From contig JAKQBU010000485.1 of the NCBI GenBank assembly GCA_029573975.1, positions 1 to 13,189 of the forward strand: a stretch of DNA of 13,189 nucleotides, given 5' to 3'. The notes below the pieces were generated by a model that was not told the DNA's origin, searched no databases, and saw only the letters and a list, made by a program, of their open reading frames with translations. The translations under genes and the position numbers were made by a program. This DNA comes from Planctomycetota bacterium (GTDB taxonomy: Bacteria; Planctomycetota; Phycisphaerae; Sedimentisphaerales; SM23-30). Below, piece after piece: positions 1 to 8,238 of this stretch; the first letter of the stretch is position 1, and each line of letters opens with the position of its first letter.

Positions 1-2565
1 TGTCGGTGCGGCATTTCCCGGCTCCACCAGCACAGTGGTGCTGACCACATTGCTATAGGCCCCGTCCTCATCCTGCGCGCGGGCCAGCAGGGTATTGCTG
101 CCGAGGGCAAAGCCGCCGGTTGAACCCGTCCAGCTCCATCCGCCGTCGGAGTTAGTATCGGTTCCCAATAAAGAGTCAGTACCAACATCGATTAGTCCGT
201 TGCTGTTGACATCGCGATAAAATTCCACCAGGGCCACCGTCCCGTCGCTATCGGCGACATCCACTGCGGTCAAAGTGAGGTTCTCGCCCTGGATAACCGG
301 GTCGGGGCTGTCGGTCAAGGATCCCACGGTCGGGGCGGCGTTGATATCCACGGTGGCGCTGACCGCGGCACTGTATTCCGAATCCTCATCCAGCGCCCGG
401 GCCAGCAGGGTATTGCTGCCGAGAACGAATTCATCGGTCGGGCCGGCCCAGGTCCAGCCGCCGGCGGCATCATTATCATCTCCCAATAAAATATCGGTCC
501 CCACGTCAATCTGGCCATTGGCGTTGACATCCCGGTAAAATTCCACCAGGGCCACGCTGCCGTCACTGTCAGTGACATTGTTGGCAGTAATGGTAATCAC
601 CGCTCCCAGAGTCACCGGGCTGTCGCTGACGCTGAGCGAACCGATGGCTGGGGCGGCATTAGGCAGTTGCACCACGCCGGTGGTGGCTGCTATGCTGCTG
701 GTGAAGCCGGCGTCATCGGTAACGCGGGCGTAATAGGTGATGGTCCCGGTGGGAAAACCGGCGGTCGAACCGGTCCAGGTCCAGCCGCCGGCACTGCTGG
801 TATCGGTTCCCAGCAATACATCGCCGCCGACCGCCTGGCGGTAAAACTCCACCTTCGCTACCTGGTAATCATCCGCAACGCCGTTGGCGGTCAAGGTCAG
901 ATTGGCTCCCTGCACGGCCGGATCGGGGCTGTCGCTCAGCGACGTTATCGTCGGCGCATCATCCAGCGGATGTCCTGCCTTCCAGTTTATTGGATCATTG
1001 CCATAGGCATTGTTGTCTTTTCGAACCAGCGCCATCCCGCTGCCGTCCGGCTCCGTCGGCCACGGCGCGGCATCATCATAATTCACCCGGTCCTGCAAAA
1101 TATAATATTGCACAGTATATACATTATCGCCGGCCCTGGATAGTTCCACATCTTCGCCGCCATTAGCCAGGCTACCCGTAAACGGCCCAAGTACGTCTAT
1201 GCCAGGTGTCGCTCCGTAGGCCGCGGTAAACGCCGCTGGATCTTTCGCAAAGATGATAGAGCTATAAGCCAGGATAGTCACGGCTGAATCTCCTGTCTCA
1301 AAACCATATTCAATCCCGTCCGTGAAACTCCAAGGAACGGTAAGATCTTCACCTGCCGGATGGGTATCAGTAATTTCCTTTACGATATCCTGTAAAGTGA
1401 CCGGCAAGCCGGTAATATTGGTCAGTTTGATATATTCTTCCGCATCCAGGTCGCTGGTTGGATTATACATGATCTCGCTGATGACAATCGGCCCGACTTT
1501 CGGGTCCGAATTTGCACTTAAAGGCGTCGGATTCTGCATGGCCACAAAATCATCGCCGCCGGTACTTTTTACATAAGTTCCGAAGGAAGTTTGCGACTCC
1601 GAAGCGCGAAAAGATTGATGATCGACATAACTGATAATGTCATCCCCCGCCGCTTCGACCAGGTAAACCTCTTCGCCGTTTTCACTCAGGCCGAAGAAAT
1701 CGTCAAAATGCTGAGCTTGATTGAAGACCAGGTACCCATGGGCCGGGATAAACGTGTTGTCGGCTATTTTATATTTGGTTAAGTTCTTGCCGTTATCGGA
1801 TAGATACCAGCCTCCGATATTGACCGCCTGAGCGGTAGTATTATAGAATTCGACCCAGTCGCCGGTTTGGGTATCGGTATGGGCCATAATCTCGTTAATA
1901 ATAATTGAAGTCTGATACGAGTCTCCTGTCCCGGGGGTTCCGTTATAAGACTCGCTGGGCCGCCAGCCGCCGTCATCATCCCAGTCATCCAGATCCGTAC
2001 TGGCGGCATCCCGGATCGTCAGCGAAAATCCCGACCCATCCGTAATCGTGTACCAGCTATTATTATAATCAAACTCCTGCACTACATCCACACCGGATTT
2101 CAGCGTAATCAATTCTCCGCCATTATCCAGATCCCCGGCAATCTGACCGGTATATTCTCCGGCAATCTGGCCTGCCAGTCCGGCTCCATATCGGGCGGTA
2201 AATGCCGCCTGATTCCGAACCACCAGTACATACTCCCCGGAAGCCAGCGAGGTCACATTACTGCCGGAAAAATCGAATATAATCCCTTCCCCACCTACTT
2301 CGGCAAAGGTAACTCCCGTCAGATCCAGCACCGTCGCACCGGTATTCGTTAATTCGATATACTCAAATAAATCATTATCGACATACCCTGAGTCTATTTC
2401 CGCCGGGGTTGGATCGGCGGGCTTATACATGATCTCCGTTACCCGCAGATGGTCGGCAACCGAGAGGAGCAGGCGGGATTCCAGCGGTTCCAGACGAAGG
2501 GAGGAATTGCGATTCGCGGCATATTGTTGATATTTATGTTTGAGCAGGCGGTGGATACGTTTCAT
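1..2565 (-). CDS. LEPR-XLL lamin-tail and Ig-repeat surface protein (partial, 5' end present)
   Basis: The open frame runs without a stop from ATG at 2565 (AGAGG six bases upstream) to the window edge, giving 855 residues; the C-terminus is missing. Residues 25-35 read LEPLESRLLLS, the LEPR-XLL motif found near the N-terminus of large exported planctomycete proteins; no ordinary hydrophobic signal peptide is seen. Three lamin-tail-like (LTD) regions follow, each opening with a EIM motif: about 38-215 (VTEIMYKPADP), 219-355 (INEIMAHTDT, then GDWVEFYN) and 358-530 (ISEIMYNPTSD). Three Ig-like repeats follow at about 537-635, 638-742 and 744-848, the last two carrying D-x-N-x-N-G-x-I-D loops (DVNANGQIDVGTD, DVNSNGLIDVGTD) that resemble calcium loops. 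The composition is acidic and rich in Thr, Ser and Gly, as expected outside the cell. The role is likely adhesion or surface structure, but this is inference; no catalytic domain is visible in the part present. Confidence 0.85.
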   Translation of the reverse strand, partial: MKRIHRLLKHKYQQYAANRNSSLRLEPLESRLLLSVADHLRVTEIMYKPADPTPAEIDSGYVDNDLFEYIELTNTGATVLDLTGVTFAEVGGEGIIFDFSGSNVTSLASGEYVLVVRNQAAFTARYGAGLAGQIAGEYTGQIAGDLDNGGELITLKSGVDVVQEFDYNNSWYTITDGSGFSLTIRDAASTDLDDWDDDGGWRPSESYNGTPGTGDSYQTSIIINEIMAHTDTQTGDWVEFYNTTAQAVNIGGWYLSDNGKNLTKYKIADNTFIPAHGYLVFNQAQHFDDFFGLSENGEEVYLVEAAGDDIISYVDHQSFRASESQTSFGTYVKSTGGDDFVAMQNPTPLSANSDPKVGPIVISEIMYNPTSDLDAEEYIKLTNITGLPVTLQDIVKEITDTHPAGEDLTVPWSFTDGIEYGFETGDSAVTILAYSSIIFAKDPAAFTAAYGATPGIDVLGPFTGSLANGGEDVELSRAGDNVYTVQYYILQDRVNYDDAAPWPTEPDGSGMALVRKDNNAYGNDPINWKAGHPLDDAPTITSLSDSPDPAVQGANLTLTANGVADDYQVAKVEFYRQAVGGDVLLGTDTSSAGGWTWTGSTAGFPTGTITYYARVTDDAGFTSSIAATTGVVQLPNAAPAIGSLSVSDSPVTLGAVITITANNVTDSDGSVALVEFYRDVNANGQIDVGTDILLGDDNDAAGGWTWAGPTDEFVLGSNTLLARALDEDSEYSAAVSATVDINAAPTVGSLTDSPDPVIQGENLTLTAVDVADSDGTVALVEFYRDVNSNGLIDVGTDSLLGTDTNSDGGWSWTGSTGGFALGSNTLLARAQDEDGAYSNVVSTTVLVEPGNAAPT
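22..957 (-). repeat. Tandem Ig-like domain repeats within the surface protein
   Basis: Three successive coding repeats occupy about 957-661, 654-340 and 336-22. Each starts with a SLxDSPDPVxQG-like strand and continues through VALVEFYRDVN, a GGWxWxG core and a LLARAxDEDG-type ending. The last two units have a period of 318 bases (106 residues) and keep identical stretches at the DNA level, for example the segment starting at 81 and its copy starting at 399. The first unit is shorter and more diverged. The array probably continues beyond the left edge. Confidence 0.75.
2461..2493 (-). other. LEPR-XLL motif (export/anchoring signal of planctomycete giant proteins)
   Basis: Codons 25-35 of the surface protein encode LEPLESRLLLS after a basic stretch (MKRIHRLLKHKYQQYAANRN). 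This motif is typical of the N-termini of very large exported proteins of Planctomycetota. Its exact job is not established, so export or anchoring is inference. It is the best taxonomic marker in the window. Confidence 0.75.
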
Positions 2566-2892
2566 AATAGACCTCTACTAACATGATGACATCAAGCCAT
2601 CTCTCCGGATTTAAAAACATCAATAACACTGCCCCGACCAGTTATACGTATTCTATGGAATCCCCTTTTACTGTTTGTTGTGCGGCTCTTAGCTGGTGAT
2701 ACATCTTGCAATAGCATCCTATTCCTTTTACGTCAAAACCGGCAGGAAGGTTTCGGTTTTCCTGGCTTTTTTCACTTCCTTCCGGTTATTCTCTGCTACT
2801 GCCTCACTTACCAAATTCTATCAAAATCCTCTCTGGTATTCAACCTTTATTCCCTGTATTAACATATATCCTTATGATATAAATACTTACAA
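2566..2892. other. Intergenic region between sugar-porter operon and surface-protein gene
   Basis: This 327-base stretch has no convincing gene. Short open frames here (for example at 2680 and 2696 on the plus strand) run out of the region or into the porter gene antisense and match nothing recognisable. It holds the terminator-like hairpin at 2737-2787 and, on the minus strand, the upstream region of the surface-protein gene, with its ribosome-binding AGAGG just before 2565. I see no clear -35/-10 pair for that gene. Confidence 0.6.
2733..2787 (-). terminator. Terminator-like hairpin after the sugar-porter operon
   Basis: AACCGG-c-AGGAAG (2737-2749) pairs with CTTCCT-t-CCGGTT (2775-2787): twelve pairs, one internal mismatch and a 25-base loop. 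Read on the minus strand, the distal arm runs into TTTT (2738-2735 and flanks), in the right place to end a transcript leaving the porter gene, whose stop is at 2893. The loop is long and the T tract short, so it may instead be a processing or mRNA-stability structure. Confidence 0.4.
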
Positions 2893-4320
2893 TCATTCAT
2901 CTTGTTTTTCTCTTCCTGAAAGCCAGCGTTTTTCGATTTCTTCCAGTGTTTTGCCTTTGGTTTCCGGTACGCAGAACCCGACAAAGAGGAACAATACCAC
3001 GCACAACAGGCCATACACCCAGAACGGGAAGGCGTTATGGAATCGTTCCCCCAGCCACTGGCTTTCCTGCATCATGGGGAAAGTTTGCGATACGAAATAA
3101 TTAGCGACCCACAGGCAGAAGGTGGCAATCGCCATGGCCCGGCCGCGAATTTTGGTCGGGAAGATTTCCGAGAGGATGACCCAGGTGACGGGACCAACGG
3201 AAAGGGCGAAGCTGGCGATATAGCCCAGCATAAAGATCAGGACCCAAGACCCCACCGCCTGATAGTAGGCGGAGAGTCCCATCGCCAGCAGGGAAATACC
3301 CATGCCCGTCGAACCGATGAGCATGAGGGGCTTGCGGCCCAGTTTGTCCACCGACCAGATGGCAATAATGGTAAAGAGCAGATTGACCGAACCGACGATC
3401 ACCGTCTCCAGCAGGGCGGCGCTGGTTCCGGAGCCGAGCTTTTTAAAGATTTCGGGTGCGTAGTAGAGGAAGACATTAATGCCGGTGACCTGCTGCAGCA
3501 CGGCTAGGACCACACCGATGACCAGGATGATGCGCATACCGGGATGGAATAGCTGCTTGAGAGAACCGCTTTCCTGGGCAAGGGCTTCTTCGATGGCCGC
3601 CAGTTCCGTCTGGGCATGCTGACCGCCGCCCACCCGCGTGAGGATTTTCAGGGCTTCACCGGCCCGCTTCTGCTTGGTCAGCCAGCGGGGACTTTCCGGC
3701 ACGAAAAACAGAAACACCAGCAGTAAAAAGGCCGGCAGCGCCTCCGAACCGAACATCCACCGCCAGCCATGCTGCACATTCCACTCTTCCGTACCCTGCC
3801 CGGCGATGAAGTAATTGACAAAATATACCACCAGCATCCCGGTCACAATGGCGAACTGATTAATCGATACCATCCGGCCGCGAATCCGGGCTGGCGAGAC
3901 CTCCGCGATATACATCGGCGAGGTCATCGACGCCGCCCCCACTCCGATCCCGCCGATAATGCGATAGATGATAAACTCCAGCAAATTCCTGGGCAGGGCC
4001 GTGCCGATGGCCGAAATTAGAAACAACACCGCCGCCAGGATCAGCACCTTTTTGCGGCCCAGCCAGTCGCTGAGCAGGCCCGCGACCAGCACACCCAGGA
4101 CACAGCCGACCAGGGCACTGGAGGCCGCCCAGCCTTTCGCCGTCGGGTCCAGTTGATACCGGGTTTCCAAAAAACCGATCGCACCGGAGATTACCGCCGT
4201 ATCGTAGCCGAACAGCAGGCCGCCCAGCGCCGCCACCAGGGTAATCAGACAAAGATAGAGCAAACTGCCGCTATCTTCCACATTTGGCAACAATCTCTCC
4301 GTATCCGCTTTTTTCATCAT
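2893..4320 (-). CDS. MFS sugar porter, XylE-like (sugar:H+ symporter)
   Basis: A 475-residue, twelve-helix inner-membrane transporter of the MFS sugar porter family; length and layout match XylE/GLUT-type proteins. Signature motifs appear in order: GGLLFGYDTAVISGA (33-47), DWLGRKK (85-91), PMYIAEVSPARIRGR (135-149), VPESPRWL (207-214), QQVTGIN (276-282), DKLGRKPL (325-332), PVTWVILSEIFPTKIRGR (377-394) and PETKGKTLEEIE at the C-terminus. Residues equivalent to the XylE sugar-binding set are present (D40 in GYD, Q155, Q276, Q277, N282, W380), so transport of a hexose or pentose with proton coupling is likely; the exact sugar is not deducible. It is the last gene of the unit, 14 bases after the URO-D gene, with GGTGAG before its double ATG. 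It presumably imports the sugar released by the GH2 enzyme upstream. Confidence 0.92.
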   Translation of the reverse strand: MMKKADTERLLPNVEDSGSLLYLCLITLVAALGGLLFGYDTAVISGAIGFLETRYQLDPTAKGWAASSALVGCVLGVLVAGLLSDWLGRKKVLILAAVLFLISAIGTALPRNLLEFIIYRIIGGIGVGAASMTSPMYIAEVSPARIRGRMVSINQFAIVTGMLVVYFVNYFIAGQGTEEWNVQHGWRWMFGSEALPAFLLLVFLFFVPESPRWLTKQKRAGEALKILTRVGGGQHAQTELAAIEEALAQESGSLKQLFHPGMRIILVIGVVLAVLQQVTGINVFLYYAPEIFKKLGSGTSAALLETVIVGSVNLLFTIIAIWSVDKLGRKPLMLIGSTGMGISLLAMGLSAYYQAVGSWVLIFMLGYIASFALSVGPVTWVILSEIFPTKIRGRAMAIATFCLWVANYFVSQTFPMMQESQWLGERFHNAFPFWVYGLLCVVLFLFVGFCVPETKGKTLEEIEKRWLSGREKQDE

Positions 4321-4334
4321 CTTATCTCACCATC

Positions 4335-5612
4335 TTATTTTTTGGCCAGATGTCCCACCGCCTCCAGCATGGCCACCACATTCTCCGCCGGGGTTTTGCA
4401 CTGGATGTTATGGATCGCCGCAAACACAAAACCGTGATACTTACTGAATATTTTTACCCGTTCCCGGACCTGCTGTTTCACTTCTTCGGCCGTACCGAAC
4501 GGCAGCACCTTTTGCGTATCGACCCCGCCGCCCCAGAATACGATTCTCTTGCCATATTTTTCTACGAGTAGTTCCGGATCCATCCCGGTGGCGGAACACT
4601 GCACCGGGTTGAGGATATCGAAGCCCGCCTCCGCGAATTCCCCGATTAGCGGTTCGCACGCCCCGCAGCAGTGTTTCATGGTTTTCCAGGCGGTGTTGGC
4701 ATGAACCCAGTCGTTCATTTTCTTATGGAAGGGCTTGTAGAGTTCCCGGTAGGTGTCCGGGCTGCAGAACAGCGAGGTCTGGGTTGCCAGATCTGTCCCA
4801 TCCATCCAGATAATCTGAATTTTATTGCCGACTGCCTGATACAGCCGCTTGAGATTCTCCACCGCGATATCCGACTGACGGCTGAATACTTCTATCAGAT
4901 AACCGCGGCGGGCCGCCGTGCTGATATACCATTCTTCGATATCACGTATCCCCTTGGTATGCTTCATCCCAACCGCCGGCACCATGGCAATATCCCCCAG
5001 CGCCGTTCCCGGTCCGCCGGTGGCAATTGCCAGATCCGTATTGCGGTACAGTGCGTCCGCCTCCTTTTCATAATAACGCAGTGTCCCTTCTCCCAGGGGA
5101 TGGAATTCCTCAAGATTATCTTCCGGATTCAGCTTCGATTCGTCAATCGGCTCCTGCCGGATAATGGCGTCGAAATAGAATCCGCCCCTGGGCATCCGCC
5201 CGCTGGGCGGGACCGAATGATCCCCCTGCGGATACATCAGGATATCCCCGTTCGCTTCCGGGGTCGTGTTAAACTTGCCCGGTACCAGTACATCCGTCCC
5301 ATCGAAGGTTCGCCAGGGCTTCCAGTCGGCATTGGAAAAACCGAACATATTCTTCGGGCCGAATAACACCGTAACGTCGGTCCCGATAGCGGTCTGTAAA
5401 TCCGGGGCGATTTCTCCCAGCATCTGGTACATCTCGCTGACCTTCACCGGCCCTTCTTTCAATCCCAGCAGCCGCCGCAACTGGGCCACCACGCTGACAT
5501 GCGCCCCCGTAAACGCGGTGCCGCCCAAATCCAGCGGGACGCGGTCCACGGGTTGATGATTTATAGCTTTTACTACTCTTTCTCTACTACTCAATTTACT
5601 TGTCTGGTTCAT
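4335..5612 (-). CDS. URO-D superfamily protein, MtaA/CmuA-like putative methyltransferase
   Basis: The protein has 425 residues of the uroporphyrinogen decarboxylase superfamily, longer than true HemE and without its conserved N-terminal Arg-rich substrate motif. The opening (SSRERVVKAINHQPVDRVPLDLGG) is typical of the catabolic branch. KHCCGAC at 313-319 supplies H314-x-C316 and NIQC supplies C405, matching the H-x-C...C zinc motif of the methylcobamide:thiol methyltransferases MtaA and MtbA. A zinc-bound thiol methyl-transfer or demethylation role is therefore more likely than haem synthesis. It sits between a glycosidase and a sugar porter, 27 bases after the former with a good AGAGGA five bases before ATG. 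A link to a methylated or modified sugar is inference; no corrinoid protein or partner methyltransferase is encoded in the window. Such genes are often annotated simply as uroporphyrinogen decarboxylase, which would be misleading here. Confidence 0.82.
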   Translation of the reverse strand: MNQTSKLSSRERVVKAINHQPVDRVPLDLGGTAFTGAHVSVVAQLRRLLGLKEGPVKVSEMYQMLGEIAPDLQTAIGTDVTVLFGPKNMFGFSNADWKPWRTFDGTDVLVPGKFNTTPEANGDILMYPQGDHSVPPSGRMPRGGFYFDAIIRQEPIDESKLNPEDNLEEFHPLGEGTLRYYEKEADALYRNTDLAIATGGPGTALGDIAMVPAVGMKHTKGIRDIEEWYISTAARRGYLIEVFSRQSDIAVENLKRLYQAVGNKIQIIWMDGTDLATQTSLFCSPDTYRELYKPFHKKMNDWVHANTAWKTMKHCCGACEPLIGEFAEAGFDILNPVQCSATGMDPELLVEKYGKRIVFWGGGVDTQKVLPFGTAEEVKQQVRERVKIFSKYHGFVFAAIHNIQCKTPAENVVAMLEAVGHLAKK

Positions 5613-5639
5613 GGAATCCTCTGTTTATTTAATCCTGCT

Positions 5640-8207
5640 TTATCGAAATACCCTGAAGTCAAAAAGGGAATACCCATATTCGGTCCCCCGCTGCAATCCG
5701 ATCAGGCGAATATAACGAGCCTCCCTGGTACCGAAAACGATTTCATCGACGGCTCCATCCCCCTGATCGGTACGATAGATTTCCTCCCAGGAACGTCGGT
5801 CTTTGGAAACCTGGATGAGATACGATTTGGCATAAGCTGTCTCCCAGGTAAGTTTAACTTTTGAAATGGGAACCACTTCGCCCAAATCGACGGTGAGCCA
5901 CTGCGGATCGGAAAATCCCGAGGACCAGCGGGTGGCCGGATCATTATCGACGGCATATTCAGCCGAATAAGAGGTGCCGTCAACGGTAATCATAGACGAA
6001 ACTTCCGGCACGGATGAGATCGGATAGCCATGCACGGCAAATGATTCTTCCTGCGATAAAATTTTAAAGTCCCGGATACTGCAAACACTCTTACCGGCGG
6101 CATCGGACCGTTCGGCAATCAATTGGTATTTGCCAGTCTGCTGGGGCACTGATAATTCAAATGTAACTTTTTCCTGGCCCAGGGCCTTGACGGAACATGC
6201 TTTTGTTTCTTCGGCCAGAATTTCCTGATCTTTCTGGATACGCAGTTGAATCTTCCCGTCCCAATCGGTGTATAAATCATTAATGATGATGACCGGAATT
6301 GCGCGTTTTTCACCCGGATGGAAATATTCCGCCCATTCATCAATCATCAGGCCGACCGGCGAAAAGGCGTCTCCAACTATTTTTTTAAAGTATGGCTCAA
6401 ATTCCAACGTTTCCAGATCCAGAAAATGATCCGAGGTTTGGCCGTCCGGGCGCGAATAGCCCAGGCCGCAAAAATGTAGTATGGCCGCACATTCGCGGTG
6501 GCCACGCCAGAACTCCGTCATAGCGGCCAGATAACGGGCATAGGTTTCCCGCAATTGCGGAACCGAGGCGTCCGGACCGAGCAACTCCGCATAGACATTT
6601 TTCGATAGGGTGGTCGGTGTGCCGTCCCGATTGAGCCACAGCCAGCCATATTCATTAATGATAATGGGCTGGCGGCTCTGATTTTCGCGGGCATTGCCTT
6701 TGAATATCCAGCCAAAACCCTCCACTTCATAACCTGGTCGGCCGGGAATACGAGCAAAATTCTCCAGGCGAAAAACAGGGGTTCCTTTATTAAAATAGGA
6801 TAAGCCCATTGGATATGGATGCGTCTCAAAAGAATCGGCCGGACCTTGGGGCGGGTCCCAGCCGTTATCCCAGGGACGATGGGACAAGTCCAGAGAGCGA
6901 ACGGCTTCGATAACTTTGGCGGTCTGGCCCTGTGATGATGTTTCATTTTGCGCATCCCAGATCACCACGCAAGGGTGATTCCATCTTTCCCGCATCCAGT
7001 CGGTGAATTGGCCGACAAGATGCTCCGCTTGTAACTCGGCCGGCCATTTATCCAGATACCAGATGGGGAACTCGTCCTGAATCAAAAAGCCCTCTTCATC
7101 CGCCACCTCATACCAGATTTCGGGCGGGAATCCAATGCAATACCGAATGGAATTCCAGTTCATCTCTTTAAAACGACGCAGCACTTGGCGAGCCCACTCT
7201 TTGCGCCAGGGTCTGTCCCCCCGCTGGGAATCCTCGAAAAAACGATAAATACAAATATTCGTGCCCCGCATGAAAAACGGCTGGTTGTTCAGGACGGCAC
7301 GGCCGGTTTCCTTGTCAAAACGGAAGGAACGCAGGCCAAACCGGGTAATATAACTATCCGCCTCTGTTGACAGTAATAACTCATAGAGGAATGGATCATC
7401 GGGGGACCATAACCGGCCATTGGGAATCGAGATTTCCAGTTTATATTCGCCTTGCTGATCGGATTCGAGCCGGCCCAGCTTTTTTACTCCCGCTGCCGCT
7501 TCTCGGCCGGTGGCTGCTTCACGTATCTGATAGTGTAAAATAATATCCTTAGTTTTTCCGACATTTTCAAGCAAGGCTACCACGCCCACCGCCATTTTTT
7601 CGACATCCGGAACGACCTGGGCGCGAATAATATGAGGTGTTCCTGATAGAATCAATTCCACCGAATCATAAATACCGGGGATATAGCGAACTTTTTCAAA
7701 ATCCCAGCCGTCCGGGACATTTTTCGGAAACCCCTCCCGGTCCGCTCCGACTCGGATAAGCAGTTCGTTTTTCTGACCTGAGCCGTGCAGGAATTTTTTC
7801 ACATCGAAAAGCAACGGAGTAAAACAGGATAACGATTCCCCGACAAGCTGCTGATTGAGGAATACGCGGGCGCCATATTTGGCCTTATGAATCTTTAAGA
7901 GAGCCACCTCATCTACATCTTCGTCAACCGTAAAAGTTTTCCGGTACCAGAACGCCTCCCGCTGATTGCTTTTCGTTCCCACCTCCGTAAAAACCGGCTT
8001 CGCCATATCCACCAGGCCGGGCACTGCCACCGTATGAGAAAAATCGGCGGGGATCACATCCAGCGAATCCTCCGCGATCTCCCAAATCCCATCCAGAGGA
8101 ATGACCTTTCTTGCAGCGGACCGTACTTCCTTCGCTTTCATTGGCCCCGGATAAAGGATAACAAAACTGAAAACAAACCAAACGATAAACCATGCCGTTT
8201 TTTTCAT
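5640..8207 (-). CDS. Secreted glycoside hydrolase family 2 enzyme with C-terminal discoidin (CBM32-like) domain
   Basis: About 855 residues from the chosen ATG at 8207. That start gives a good signal peptide (MKKTAWFIVWFVFSFVILYPG) and has GGAA seven bases upstream. An in-frame ATG at 8237, one base after the regulator's stop, would add ten residues and cannot be excluded. Domains: GH2 sugar-binding jelly roll about 30-190, Ig-like domain about 195-295, TIM barrel about 300-595, a beta-rich linker domain to about 720, and an F5/8 type C (discoidin, CBM32-like) domain about 735-855 (AVDNDPATRWSSGF, WLTVDLG, YIRLIGL). The likely acid/base is E422 in WDAQNET and the nucleophile E519 in INEYGW, both in GH2-like contexts. 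The enzyme should hydrolyse beta-glycosides outside the cytoplasm, and the discoidin domain probably binds glycans. Galactosidase, glucuronidase or mannosidase activity cannot be told apart by eye. It is second in the operon after the regulator. Confidence 0.88.
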   Translation of the reverse strand: MKKTAWFIVWFVFSFVILYPGPMKAKEVRSAARKVIPLDGIWEIAEDSLDVIPADFSHTVAVPGLVDMAKPVFTEVGTKSNQREAFWYRKTFTVDEDVDEVALLKIHKAKYGARVFLNQQLVGESLSCFTPLLFDVKKFLHGSGQKNELLIRVGADREGFPKNVPDGWDFEKVRYIPGIYDSVELILSGTPHIIRAQVVPDVEKMAVGVVALLENVGKTKDIILHYQIREAATGREAAAGVKKLGRLESDQQGEYKLEISIPNGRLWSPDDPFLYELLLSTEADSYITRFGLRSFRFDKETGRAVLNNQPFFMRGTNICIYRFFEDSQRGDRPWRKEWARQVLRRFKEMNWNSIRYCIGFPPEIWYEVADEEGFLIQDEFPIWYLDKWPAELQAEHLVGQFTDWMRERWNHPCVVIWDAQNETSSQGQTAKVIEAVRSLDLSHRPWDNGWDPPQGPADSFETHPYPMGLSYFNKGTPVFRLENFARIPGRPGYEVEGFGWIFKGNARENQSRQPIIINEYGWLWLNRDGTPTTLSKNVYAELLGPDASVPQLRETYARYLAAMTEFWRGHRECAAILHFCGLGYSRPDGQTSDHFLDLETLEFEPYFKKIVGDAFSPVGLMIDEWAEYFHPGEKRAIPVIIINDLYTDWDGKIQLRIQKDQEILAEETKACSVKALGQEKVTFELSVPQQTGKYQLIAERSDAAGKSVCSIRDFKILSQEESFAVHGYPISSVPEVSSMITVDGTSYSAEYAVDNDPATRWSSGFSDPQWLTVDLGEVVPISKVKLTWETAYAKSYLIQVSKDRRSWEEIYRTDQGDGAVDEIVFGTREARYIRLIGLQRGTEYGYSLFDFRVFR

Positions 8208-8238
8208 AGTAACATTTCCGTATGTATCCTGATTCATT

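Noticed and set aside
1..957. Regular repeats considered as a CRISPR-like array
   Set aside because: The repeat unit is 318 bases, imperfect and in a continuous coding frame of Ig-like domains; no short repeat/spacer pattern exists.
667..1143. 158-codon plus-strand open frame
   Set aside because: It lies wholly antisense to the lamin-tail/Ig protein, whose frame is uninterrupted and full of recognisable motifs; the translation is low-complexity Gly/Arg/Ile.
4671..5366. 231-codon plus-strand open frame
   Set aside because: It is antisense to the URO-D family gene and has no recognisable domain; long antisense frames are common opposite GC-rich codons.
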